This document shows, in pieces, positions 27,308 to 36,111 of a DNA stretch of 64,000 nucleotides. The notes beneath the pieces are model-generated. The model saw only the letters and a program-made list of their open reading frames with translations. It did no database searches and had not been told where the DNA came from. Source of the DNA: Paenibacillus sp. YN15 (GTDB lineage Bacteria > Bacillota > Bacilli > Paenibacillales > NBRC-103111); assembly GCF_003285005.1 (NCBI RefSeq), contig NZ_QMFA01000001.1, forward strand, positions 248,001 through 312,000. Reading direction: 5' to 3'. How positions within the stretch are numbered: the first letter of the stretch is position 1; the number at the start of each line of letters is the position of its first letter. Made by a program: the position numbers and the translations under genes.

Positions 27308-27430
27308 AGCCGCCAATGCAGCGGGGGATTATGTGGAGTACCATACCGCTGAAGCCCCGCGGGAACAGCGGCGTTAGCCGGCAGCACGGGCGCAGTGGTG
27401 TACGGGACGGTAACAGTAACTGGGCAGGTG
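27308..27430 (+). pseudogene. decayed fragment of a GH9-type carbohydrate-binding domain
   Basis: The DNA matches the 3' part of the GH9 gene (about 25687-25800) over roughly 120 bases: GATTATGTGGAGTAC versus GATTTTGTGGAGTAC, a shared GCCCCGCGGGAACAGCGGCG, then GTGTACGGGACGG and GGGCAGGTG. It begins in the frame ANAAGDYVEY, shifts, and then reads GTAALAGSTGAVVYGTVTVTGQV. Stops and frameshifts rule out a working gene. Confidence 0.65.
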
Positions 27431-27562
27431 AGCGTGACGGGAGCAGTGATCGGGCAGATGACGTGAGGGGAGCACTGACCGGGCAGATGTATGGCTTGGG
27501 GGATTGTTTTGGGCAATCTACATCTGTTGCTGCGGCTCTTCATCTGTTGACATCTCCTTGTA
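27431..27562. other. gene-free stretch
   Basis: Between the decayed domain fragment and the operator-like palindrome I see several GGGCAGATG/GGGCAGGTG echoes continuing from the fragment but no supportable gene. Confidence 0.3.
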
Positions 27563-27580
27563 TCGTGAGCGCGGTCACGA
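27563..27580 (+). promoter_or_regulatory. operator-like inverted repeat of importer 3 operon
   Basis: TCGTGA and TCACGA flank GCGCGG, giving 16 of 18 palindromic positions. It lies eight bases upstream of the -35 box of the operon promoter. It fits an activator or LacI-type site, but the regulator is unidentified; the sensor encoded at the operon's end is a candidate. Confidence 0.45.
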
Positions 27581-27588
27581 GATATAGA

Positions 27589-27618
27589 TTGTCATCCCGT
27601 GCAGATCGACCCTATACT
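27589..27618 (+). promoter_or_regulatory. sigma-A promoter of importer 3 operon
   Basis: TTGTCA (27589-27594) and TATACT (27613-27618) are separated by 18 bases. The leader of about 160 bases to the TTG start contains GC-rich hairpins (for example CTGCC..GGCAG near 27694-27715) but no riboswitch I recognise. Confidence 0.5.
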
Positions 27619-27786
27619 GAAGGCGACCCGGATGACCGGCACGCAGCGAAAAAAGAGCGCAGCCAGGCGGCGCGTCGCCGGCTCTGCAACAGACTGCCCG
27701 CTCCGGCAGGCAGGTCCGCAACAGGTCGATGGGTCCAAAGCATTCAATATGCCTAGAGCAATCATCATTATAGGGAGGTCATTGAA

Positions 27787-29400
27787 TTGAAGTTGCACAA
27801 CAGGTACAAAAAATGGATTAGCGCCTCGGCGGCTGTGGCAGTGTCAGCCGGACTTCTGGCAGGATGCGGGTCGGATGATAAGGCGGCCGCGCCTTCCGCT
27901 TCGCCGGATGGAAGCGCTCCCGCTTCCTCCAAACCGGCTGAACCGATTTCCCTGTCCTACTGGGTTGGCCTGCAGCCCAACACGGCTCGTTCCTTGAAGG
28001 ATTACAACGAATCCCTGTTTTATCAGGAATTGGAGAAACGCACCGGTGTGAAGGTAAGCTTTCAGCATCCCGCCGTCGGCACAGAGAAGGAGCAGTTTAA
28101 TCTGCTGATTGCTTCAGGCAAGCTGCCGGACGTGATTGAGTACAATTTTACCACCTATTCAGGCGGTCCCGAAAAGGCTATTTCCGACAAGGTGATTATT
28201 CCCTTGAATGATCTGATTGACAAACATGCGCCCAACCTGAAGAAATATCTGGAGCAAAATCCCGACCTCAAAAAAGAGCTGACCACCGATGAGGGGAATA
28301 TGTATGTGTTCCCGGCGCTGGGAGTGGGCAATACGGATGTGACCAGCGGCTTGATGATCCGCAAGGACTGGCTGGACGAACTGGGCCTGGCCGTTCCCGA
28401 AACCATTGACGAATGGACCAACGTGCTGCGGCAATTTAAGGAAAAGAAGGGCGCCGCAACTCCCCTTACCTTTGCCCTTACCGAGTTTAACAGCGACCGG
28501 TTTAATGGAGCTTACGGAATCGGCGCCGGCTTCTATCAGGAGAACGGAAAAGTTAAATACGGTCCGTATGAGCCGGCCTACAAGGATTATCTGGCGCTCT
28601 TGCACAGCTGGTACAAGGAAGGGCTGCTGGACCCCGATTTTGCCACCCAGGATGCCAAATCGAAGAATGCCAAGGCCACCAACGGCAGCGCAGGCGCTTT
28701 CCCGGGTTTTATCGGATCATCCATGGGCGTATATCTGGACAGCATGAAGGGCAAGAGCTATGACCTGGCGGCCACCCAGCACCCTGTTCTGAAAAAGGGA
28801 GAGGAGCCGAGATTCTTCACTGCGGCTACCCAATACCGCGGAGACGGCAGCGCGGCGATTACTCCCGCCAACAAACATCCGGTGGAGACGGTGAAATGGC
28901 TGGACTACCTGTACTCCGATGAAGGCAATCTGCTGAAGTCCTTCGGGGTTGAGGGCACGACCTACAAAATGGAAAATGGCTACCCCAAATATACCGACCT
29001 GATTGTGAACAATCCGGAGAAGCTGTCCATCGGGGATGCCATGGCCAAGTACCTGCGCGTAGCCGCCCCCGCTCCCGGCTTTGTCGGGGATGACCGCTAT
29101 ACGGAGCAATATTACAGCTTCCAGCAACAGAAGGACGCGGTAGTGATTTACAACAAATATTTTGACAATCTGGCCGAAACCCGCCTGGGACGCATTACGG
29201 AAACACCGGACGAAGGGCAGGAGCTGTCCTCCATCATGGCGGAAATCAACACCTACCGGCAGGAAATGTTCCTGAAGTTTATTATGGGTGGCGAGTCCCT
29301 GAATAATTTCGATAAATATATCCAGCAATTGAAAAATATGAAGGTCGAGCGTGCCATCAGCATCAAGCAGGCCGCACTGGAGCGGTATAATAAGCGCTAA
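27787..29400 (+). CDS. extracellular solute-binding lipoprotein, YtcQ type (importer 3)
   Basis: A 537-residue lipoprotein starting at a TTG eight bases after AGGGAGG. The signal peptide ends in the lipobox LAGC (about 24-27) and is followed by a Ser/Ala/Pro tether. The body contains NLLIASGKLPDVIEYNF, the conserved MIRKDWLDELGLAVPETIDEW of the LplA/YtcQ group, and the family's C-terminal AISIKQAALERYNKR. It is the first gene of importer 3, in the order binding protein, LplB, YtcP, unlike importers 1 and 2, where it comes last. It probably binds a product of the PL8, heparinase-like or GH9 enzymes. Confidence 0.92.
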   Translation: MKLHNRYKKWISASAAVAVSAGLLAGCGSDDKAAAPSASPDGSAPASSKPAEPISLSYWVGLQPNTARSLKDYNESLFYQELEKRTGVKVSFQHPAVGTEKEQFNLLIASGKLPDVIEYNFTTYSGGPEKAISDKVIIPLNDLIDKHAPNLKKYLEQNPDLKKELTTDEGNMYVFPALGVGNTDVTSGLMIRKDWLDELGLAVPETIDEWTNVLRQFKEKKGAATPLTFALTEFNSDRFNGAYGIGAGFYQENGKVKYGPYEPAYKDYLALLHSWYKEGLLDPDFATQDAKSKNAKATNGSAGAFPGFIGSSMGVYLDSMKGKSYDLAATQHPVLKKGEEPRFFTAATQYRGDGSAAITPANKHPVETVKWLDYLYSDEGNLLKSFGVEGTTYKMENGYPKYTDLIVNNPEKLSIGDAMAKYLRVAAPAPGFVGDDRYTEQYYSFQQQKDAVVIYNKYFDNLAETRLGRITETPDEGQELSSIMAEINTYRQEMFLKFIMGGESLNNFDKYIQQLKNMKVERAISIKQAALERYNKR

Positions 29401-29524
29401 AACACGGCTTGTTCAACGGGGAGGCGTTGCATCTGCAGCGCCCTTTCCCTCCGCAGATTGCAGACGGGTTTCCATATCGCCGCCTGCAGGGGGCAATATG
29501 ACGAAAGCTTACAGGAGGACAGCA

Positions 29525-30430
29525 ATGAAAAGTCTTATGCGCAACTATCACCGGCATAAATATTTGTACCTTATGATCTTGCCTGTGGTTTTGTATTACC
29601 TTATCTTTCATTATATTCCCATGTACGGCGCTGTTATCGCCTTTAAGAACTACCGCATCGCCCAGGGGTTTCTGGGCAGCCCGTGGGTGGGCTTTGACCA
29701 CTTCCTTAACTTCTTCAACAGCTATTACTTTGGACGGCTGCTGAAAAACACCCTGCTGCTCAATGTGTATATGCTGCTGCTTTCATTTCCGGCGCCGATT
29801 ATTTTTGCCCTCTTGATCAATGAAATCGGCGGCAGAATCTTTAAGCGGACGGTGCAAACCATCACGTATCTGCCCCATTTTATTTCCATGATCGTCATCT
29901 GCGGCATGATTACCCAATTTGTCGCCCGGGATGGCCTGATTACGGATATCCTGGTATGGTTCGGCTTTCAACGCACGGCCCTGCTGGGGCATCCGGAATA
30001 TTTCCGCACCATCTATATCCTGTCGGATATCTGGCAGGGGGTCGGTTGGGGGTCCATTATCTATTTGGCCGCCATTACCGGCATCAACCCGGAGCTGTAC
30101 GAAGCCTCCCGTATGGACGGGGCCAACCGCTGGAAGCAGACGCTGCATATTACCCTGCCCGGCATCATTCCCATTATCGTCATCTTATTTATTCTCAAAA
30201 TCGGCCATATGCTGGATGTGGGCTTCGACAAGATCATTCTGCTGTACAATCCCAATACCTACTCCACCGCGGATGTCATCAGCACCTTCGTGTACCGGAA
30301 GGGCCTGGGAGAATCCAATGAATTCAGCTATACCACGGCGGTGGGGCTGTTTCAATCGGTGATCAATTTTATCCTGCTTCTTGCCGCCAACCGCTTCAGC
30401 AAGTCCATGAGCGAAAACAGCCTCTGGTAA
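29525..30430 (+). CDS. ABC sugar importer permease, LplB type (importer 3)
   Basis: ATG 29525 is chosen because AGGAGG lies six bases upstream; ATG 29498 is possible, and the longer frame from 29351 overlaps the binding-protein gene. The 301-residue product begins YLYLMILPVVLYYLIFHYIP and has about six membrane helices. The LplB-specific YRIAQGFLGSPWVGFDHF and the EAA loop YEASRMDGANRWKQTLHITL are present. It pairs with the YtcP-type permease that starts 48 bases downstream. Confidence 0.9.
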   Translation: MKSLMRNYHRHKYLYLMILPVVLYYLIFHYIPMYGAVIAFKNYRIAQGFLGSPWVGFDHFLNFFNSYYFGRLLKNTLLLNVYMLLLSFPAPIIFALLINEIGGRIFKRTVQTITYLPHFISMIVICGMITQFVARDGLITDILVWFGFQRTALLGHPEYFRTIYILSDIWQGVGWGSIIYLAAITGINPELYEASRMDGANRWKQTLHITLPGIIPIIVILFILKIGHMLDVGFDKIILLYNPNTYSTADVISTFVYRKGLGESNEFSYTTAVGLFQSVINFILLLAANRFSKSMSENSLW

Positions 30431-30477
30431 GCCCGCTCTTTTTGAATGTATACAGAAAATGCTTAGGAGGACAAGGA

Positions 30478-31368
30478 ATGGTTACGGCAATTCGGAAAAG
30501 TCCCGGAGAGATTGCCTTTCAGATCGCAAACACGATCTTTATGCTGTTTATGATTGTGGTGACATTGTATCCCTTCGTATACGTGATTCTGTCATCCATC
30601 AGCGATTCCCGGCAGCTGGTATCCCACACGGGGGTGTTGCTTGCTCCCAAGGGGCTGACCCTGGAGGCTTATGTGATGGTGTTTAGAAACCCCAATATTA
30701 TCGGGGGCTACGTCAATACCCTGTTTATCGTCGTGGCGGGAACGGTGCTGAATCTGTTTATGACCTGCTTGGGCGCTTATGTGCTGTCCCGCAAGGGCAT
30801 ATCCTGGACCCGGTATCTGATGCTTGGAATTACCTTCACCATGTTTTTTTCCGGCGGGTTGATTCCCATGTATCTTCTGGTTAACAACTGGCTTCATCTG
30901 GGCAACACCCTGCTGGCGGTTATTATTCCCGGCATGATTTCCACCTGGAACCTGATTATTCTGCGGACCTCCTTCGGCTCGGTGCCCGACAGTCTGATTG
31001 AATCCGCCTGGCTGGACGGAGCCAATGACGTTACCATTTTGTTCCGGATTGTCGTGCCCTTGTCCCTGCCGGTTATGGCGGTGATGATCCTCTTCTATGG
31101 GGTGGGCCACTGGAATTCCTGGTTTGGCGCCATGATCTATCTGCGGGACAGGAGCTTGTTTCCGCTGCAGCTGATTCTCCGGGAGATTCTGATTCAGAAC
31201 AGCACCAACTATATGTCCGGGGACGCTTCCGCCGGAGATGTGGAGGCGGTGGGGGAGTCCATTAAATATGCTACAATTATTGTGGCGACGCTGCCCATAC
31301 TGGCTGTTTATCCCTTCCTGCAGAAATATTTCGTCAAAGGTGTTATGATAGGCTCGATCAAGGAATAA
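30478..31368 (+). CDS. ABC sugar importer permease, YtcP type (importer 3)
   Basis: ATG 30478 follows TAGGAGG at seven bases; the upstream TTG at 30442 has no ribosome site. The product of 296 residues has about six membrane helices, the EAA loop ESAWLDGANDVTILFRIVVP and the ending FLQKYFVKGVMIGSIKE. It is followed 24 bases later by the membrane sensor gene, suggesting that importer and sensor are co-transcribed and may interact. Confidence 0.9.
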   Translation: MVTAIRKSPGEIAFQIANTIFMLFMIVVTLYPFVYVILSSISDSRQLVSHTGVLLAPKGLTLEAYVMVFRNPNIIGGYVNTLFIVVAGTVLNLFMTCLGAYVLSRKGISWTRYLMLGITFTMFFSGGLIPMYLLVNNWLHLGNTLLAVIIPGMISTWNLIILRTSFGSVPDSLIESAWLDGANDVTILFRIVVPLSLPVMAVMILFYGVGHWNSWFGAMIYLRDRSLFPLQLILREILIQNSTNYMSGDASAGDVEAVGESIKYATIIVATLPILAVYPFLQKYFVKGVMIGSIKE

Positions 31369-31391
31369 CACGAGAGACGGAGTGTGAAGGC

Positions 31392-33722
31392 ATGTTCAGT
31401 TGGAGAAGGAGAGGGGTGCGGAGCCGGTGGCTTCAGTCGTATGCCATTGTGCTGCTTATTCCCATTGTGATGATGGCAGCTACTTATGTGCAGACAAAGC
31501 GGGTGATTGAGGAGGAAATACACCGCGCCAACTCCGCATTGCTGTCCCAGCTCCAGCGGGAAATCGACAGCTATATAGACGACACCTACCGCTTGGCGGA
31601 GACTATTTCCCTTAATCCCAAAGTGGCCTCGCTGATCAGCCGGCAGCAGCAGCTGGGGTGGGAGGAGAAGCTGCTGATGGTGCAAGCCATGGCTGACTTC
31701 AGATTTTATGTGGCCTTGCGGAATGTCGAGCAATTTTATATTTACTTCCGCGAGGGAGATTTCCTACTGACGCAGGGCTCATACTATCCGACAAGCTTGT
31801 ACTATGATTTGTATTTGGCTTCTTCCGGAGTAAAGCTGGACGAGTGGAGAAACCACTTGCTGGGGAAGCACCGCGGACTCTTTACCAGTCTGGACGGATT
31901 AGGCGGAGAAAACAAAAACGGCATTATGTACACCCAGTCTCTTCCGATGCAGGACAAAGGCGTATCGGGCACGGCCACGCTTGTCATTGAATTCAATCAG
32001 GAGCAATTGTTGGCCTCCATCCGCAATATCCAATCCTATAATCAGGGCAACGTATACATCCTGGATGCGGAGAACCGGCTGTTGGCTTCGGCGGAAGCCT
32101 TCCCGGATGAAGCCCGCAGCTTCCGCAAGCTGGAGGGCAAGAACCAAACCGGCATGGTTACGGACAGCTGGAACGGCAAACAGGTGGTATTAAGCTACAT
32201 GGAATCCAGTAAAAGCAGCTGGAAATACGTGTATGTTTTGCCTTCCCGCCTGTATGCCCAGAAGGCCCAATACGTCCGCAATATGACGCTTTTAACCTTG
32301 GGGACCAGTCTGATTCTGGGCTCTGTTATCGCCATTTTCCTCGCACGCAAAAATTATCATCCGCTGGAGCGGCTGGTCCGCAATGTGGCGCAGCGCAACA
32401 GGCCTGAGCTGGCGAAGCTGGCCCCTTCAGAAATCAATGAATACGATTACCTGGAAAAGGTCATCGATGACGCGCTGGATAACAATACCCTCATGCACCG
32501 CACCATTGAAAAGCAAAGCAAGACCATCCGCTCCAATCTGCTGGTGCGGATTCTGAAAGGGCGGATTGAGCAGGGGTTCCCCTTGCATGAAGTGCTGCCC
32601 GAGCATGGAGTCCGGCTGACCACCCAGGACCTGGCGGTAATGCTGTTCTATCTGGAGGATTACAGCGGCTTCTTCCGGCAGGATGAGCAGGACGAAGAGA
32701 AGAAGCGTGAATTTGTCCAACTGATTATGACCAATATCATCGAGGAATTGGCCGGGCAATCCCATCAGGGCTGGATGGTGGAGATTGACGATATGCTGGC
32801 TTGCATCGTGAATTTCCGCGAAGGCGTCTCCGCCGCCGAGGCTATGCAGGACCTGGCCAATCTGGCCGAGGAAGCCCAGCGGTTTATCGGCAACCGTTTC
32901 CACATTCAATTCACCGTTTCTGTAAGCATGCTGCACAGGTCCGTGGCGGAGCTGCCTGCCGCTTACCAGGAGGCCATGGAGGCCATGGAATACCGCATGC
33001 TGCAGGGGGTACAGACCATTATCTGGTATGAAGAGATCAAGCAGCATGAGCTCTCGTACTCCTATTCCATGGAGAAGGAGCAGCAGCTGATCAATTATGT
33101 AACGGCCGGTGATTTTGCCGGGGCCAAACAGACCCTTGACGATATTATCAACTCTAATCTGGGACAGGGCAATATCTCTGTAGATATGATCCGCTGTCTG
33201 ATGTTCGACATGTGCAGCACCATGATGAAGGCGGCCATGGAGGCCAATCTGAATCCCTCCGAGCTTTATGTGGAGAATCTGGAAGCGATCCGGGAGCTGG
33301 TGAACGGCAGCACAGCCCAGGCCATGCGGGAGCGGATGACGCAGTTCCTGCGCAAGGTATGCAGCCATTCCGAGGAGAGGAAGAAAAGCGGCAAGTACCG
33401 GCTGAAGGATAATGTGCTGGCCTACATCGGCGAAAATTATCAGAATCACGACCTGAGCATTACCACCATCTCCGAGCATTTTGACCTGCATCCGTCTTAT
33501 CTGTCCCGCTACTTCAAGGAGCAGGCCGGGGAGAATCTGACGGAATATATCAACAAATACAGGGTGGAGCAGGCCAAGGCGCTGCTTCTGCAAGACGAGA
33601 TTCTGATCAAGGACATCTGCGATATGGTGGGAATGTACAATATCAACACCTTTATCCGGCTGTTCAAAAAATACGAAGGGGTGACGCCCAGCGCATACCG
33701 GGAGAGCAACAGGCATTCATGA
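31392..33722 (+). CDS. membrane-anchored AraC-family transcriptional regulator (importer 3 sensor)
   Basis: A 776-residue regulator with the same plan as the 6465 gene but divergent sequence. Membrane segments at about 14-34 and 297-320 flank an extracellular sensor region (FYIYFREGDFLLTQGSYYP, GNVYILDAENRLLAS). The cytoplasmic part ends in a double HTH domain at about 670-770 (ITTISEHFDLHPSYLSRYF, then FIRLFKKYEGVTPSAYRE). It closes the importer 3 operon and precedes the PL8 gene, so it probably activates the importer or the lyase set in response to extracellular oligosaccharide. The ribosome site is weak (GAAGG), which would keep levels low. Confidence 0.85.
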   Translation: MFSWRRRGVRSRWLQSYAIVLLIPIVMMAATYVQTKRVIEEEIHRANSALLSQLQREIDSYIDDTYRLAETISLNPKVASLISRQQQLGWEEKLLMVQAMADFRFYVALRNVEQFYIYFREGDFLLTQGSYYPTSLYYDLYLASSGVKLDEWRNHLLGKHRGLFTSLDGLGGENKNGIMYTQSLPMQDKGVSGTATLVIEFNQEQLLASIRNIQSYNQGNVYILDAENRLLASAEAFPDEARSFRKLEGKNQTGMVTDSWNGKQVVLSYMESSKSSWKYVYVLPSRLYAQKAQYVRNMTLLTLGTSLILGSVIAIFLARKNYHPLERLVRNVAQRNRPELAKLAPSEINEYDYLEKVIDDALDNNTLMHRTIEKQSKTIRSNLLVRILKGRIEQGFPLHEVLPEHGVRLTTQDLAVMLFYLEDYSGFFRQDEQDEEKKREFVQLIMTNIIEELAGQSHQGWMVEIDDMLACIVNFREGVSAAEAMQDLANLAEEAQRFIGNRFHIQFTVSVSMLHRSVAELPAAYQEAMEAMEYRMLQGVQTIIWYEEIKQHELSYSYSMEKEQQLINYVTAGDFAGAKQTLDDIINSNLGQGNISVDMIRCLMFDMCSTMMKAAMEANLNPSELYVENLEAIRELVNGSTAQAMRERMTQFLRKVCSHSEERKKSGKYRLKDNVLAYIGENYQNHDLSITTISEHFDLHPSYLSRYFKEQAGENLTEYINKYRVEQAKALLLQDEILIKDICDMVGMYNINTFIRLFKKYEGVTPSAYRESNRHS

Positions 33723-33767
33723 TGCCAGAGTGCCGCCGGTATTTTATCAGAAGGGGAGATGGTTTGG

Positions 33768-36056
33768 TTGCCGAAATATGAATTCGACAGGCTCCGCAAG
33801 GCCTGGAGGGAGCAGCTTACCGGCGGGACGGCATACAACGGCTCCGATCCGGATATTTCCGCCCAAGTCGCAAAGCTGACCGCCCGGGCTCAAGCATTTT
33901 GGGAGGCCATGGACAAGTCGCCGGGCGAGTATCTGTGGAGCGATCTTGCCGGTGCGGACGCTTCCGCCCATATTACCGGCTGCTATACCCGATTGCGGGA
34001 AATGGCGCTGGCATACTCCACCTATACTTCCGCTCTCTACAACAATGCCCGATTGCAGAACAGCCTGCTCACGGGCTTGGATTGGATGTACCAAAACCGG
34101 TACAACGAGAATAAGGCGCAATACGGCAATTGGTGGGACTGGCAAATCGGCGCGCCGCTGAAATTGCTGGACATTGCGATCTTGCTGTATGAGAGTCTGC
34201 CTTCCCCCCGGATTGCCGATTACGCGAAGGCGGCGGGGGCATTCTTAGCTCCCATAAGCACTTTTACAGGGGCCAACCGGGTGTGGGCGGCTACTGTAAC
34301 CGCCCTGCGGGGAGTGGTCAACGGGAACGGCGATTTGCTGGCTTCCGCCCGGGACGCCCTCAGTGAGGTGTTCCGTTACGTCAATTCCGGAGATGGCTTC
34401 TACCGGGATGGCTCTTTTATCCAGCATGACTGTCTCTCCTACAACGGCGGGTACGGGGTCGCCCTTCTGGGCGATGTCTCGGCATTGATTGGTTTGCTTG
34501 GCGGCTCCCCTTGGGCGGTGACAGATCCCCTTGCGGCCAATGTGTACCGCTGGGTGCATGATGCCTTCGAGCCGTTCATCTATAAAGGCGCCCTTATGGA
34601 TATGACCCGGGGGCGGGAGATCTGCCGGGCGGCTGCGCAGGATCATGCCAAAGGCAGCAGGCTGATTCAGTTCATTCTCCGGCTGTCCGCATTGGCGCCT
34701 GCCGCCACTGCGGCTCTTTACAAGAGTATGGTGAAATACTGGATTCAGACGGATACATACAGAAGCTTCTACGAGGATTGTCCGATTCCGTCCATCATGC
34801 TGGCAAAGGACATCATGAATGATCCCGCTGTGATTCCGCGGGGAGAGTTGATTGCAAACAAACCCTTTAACAATATGGACCGCGTCGTCCATCTCCGGCC
34901 CGGCTTCGGCTATGCCGTAAGCATGTCCTCCAGCCGGATCGCCAATTATGAATCCATCAACGGCGATAATACCCGGGGCTGGTATACGGGGGACGGGATG
35001 ACCTATCTGTACAATGGGGATTTGGGCCACTACAGCGGCGATTATTGGCCCACCGTCAATCCCTACCGCCTGCCCGGCACTACTGTGGACACCATGGCAA
35101 GAGCCGACGGCTCGGGGCAAAACTACCGGAGCTTATCCTCATGGTGCGGAGGAGTGGAGATTGCAGGCCTGTACGGAACTGCCGCAATGTCTTTCCAAGC
35201 CTGGAACAGCAATCTGCGTGCGGAAAAATCCTGGTTCATGTTTGACGACGAGATTGTTGCCCTGGGAGCCGGCATCACCAACCGGGAGCAGGAAGGCGAA
35301 GGCTGGGACGGGGACGCCAGAAGAGTGGAGACCATCATCGAGAATCGCAGACTGGACGACAGCGGCGGCGGCAGGCTTTTGGTCAATGGAGTGGACAAAA
35401 CCGGCTCACCCGAATGGGCTCAGGATAAAACGGTCTGGGCGCACTTGTCCGGCAGCGCTTCCGGTGCGGATATCGGCTATTTTTTTCCGGGAGGAGCAAC
35501 GGTGAAGGGGCTGCGGGAGGCAAGAACAGGCAAGTGGAGCTCTATCCATCCCAGCGGCTCCAAGGCTGACATAACCCGGAGCTACCAGACCTTGTGGTTT
35601 GATCATGGCGCCAACCCCGCGGGCGAAAGCTATTCTTATGTGCTGCTGCCGGGGAAAACCGCCTGTCAGGTACAAGACTATGCCGCCAATCCGGATATTG
35701 AAATTCTGGAGAACTCCGCATCCGCGCAAGCCGTTCTGGAGAAGAAGCTGGGTGTGACGGGGGTTGTGTTTCTGACGGATACACTGAAGTGGATTCAGGC
35801 GGGCGGGGTCAATTTTATCTCAAGCAGCAAGAAGGCCCTGGTGATGACCAGGGAATCGGACGCGGGGATGGAAGTGGCTGTTTCCGACCCGACTCAGTCA
35901 AATCCCGATGTGATCAGCATTGAAATCAACAGAAGCGCCTCAAGGGTGTGCACGGCAGATCACGGTGTTGCCGTCATTCAGCTAAGTCCTTCCATTAAAC
36001 TGGATATTCATGTGGGTGAGGCCAAAGGGAAAGTCTTCAAGGCAATATTCGCATAA
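33768..36056 (+). CDS. polysaccharide lyase family 8-type enzyme without signal peptide
   Basis: The TTG at 33768 is preferred because AAGGGGAG ends nine bases before it; the ATG at 33759 is too close to that site. The 762-residue product has the PL8 plan: an N-terminal (alpha/alpha) toroid with the catalytic Asn in GNWWDWQIGAP (N121) and the His/Tyr pair in FIQHDCLSYNGGYG (H220, Y225), plus an Arg-rich loop (MTRGREICRAAA), then the large beta-sandwich domains. PL8 enzymes are hyaluronate, chondroitin or xanthan lyases acting by beta-elimination next to uronic acid or, for xanthan, on the terminal side-chain mannose. Most PL8 proteins are secreted; this one has no signal peptide and probably works on imported oligomers. 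It directly follows the sensor gene. Confidence 0.85.
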   Translation: MPKYEFDRLRKAWREQLTGGTAYNGSDPDISAQVAKLTARAQAFWEAMDKSPGEYLWSDLAGADASAHITGCYTRLREMALAYSTYTSALYNNARLQNSLLTGLDWMYQNRYNENKAQYGNWWDWQIGAPLKLLDIAILLYESLPSPRIADYAKAAGAFLAPISTFTGANRVWAATVTALRGVVNGNGDLLASARDALSEVFRYVNSGDGFYRDGSFIQHDCLSYNGGYGVALLGDVSALIGLLGGSPWAVTDPLAANVYRWVHDAFEPFIYKGALMDMTRGREICRAAAQDHAKGSRLIQFILRLSALAPAATAALYKSMVKYWIQTDTYRSFYEDCPIPSIMLAKDIMNDPAVIPRGELIANKPFNNMDRVVHLRPGFGYAVSMSSSRIANYESINGDNTRGWYTGDGMTYLYNGDLGHYSGDYWPTVNPYRLPGTTVDTMARADGSGQNYRSLSSWCGGVEIAGLYGTAAMSFQAWNSNLRAEKSWFMFDDEIVALGAGITNREQEGEGWDGDARRVETIIENRRLDDSGGGRLLVNGVDKTGSPEWAQDKTVWAHLSGSASGADIGYFFPGGATVKGLREARTGKWSSIHPSGSKADITRSYQTLWFDHGANPAGESYSYVLLPGKTACQVQDYAANPDIEILENSASAQAVLEKKLGVTGVVFLTDTLKWIQAGGVNFISSSKKALVMTRESDAGMEVAVSDPTQSNPDVISIEINRSASRVCTADHGVAVIQLSPSIKLDIHVGEAKGKVFKAIFA

Positions 36057-36111
36057 AGAACAAAGCCAAAATGCAAGTGTTAGCGTATACAAAATTCGGG
36101 GAGTGATCTGA

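Noticed and set aside
27316-27756. A 146-codon plus-strand frame between array B and importer 3
   Set aside because: It overlaps the decayed GH9 fragment in another frame and the importer 3 promoter, has no ribosome site and no recognisable composition.
27619-27786. A riboswitch in the importer 3 leader
   Set aside because: There are GC-rich hairpins but no conserved core of any riboswitch class I know, and no terminator before the gene.
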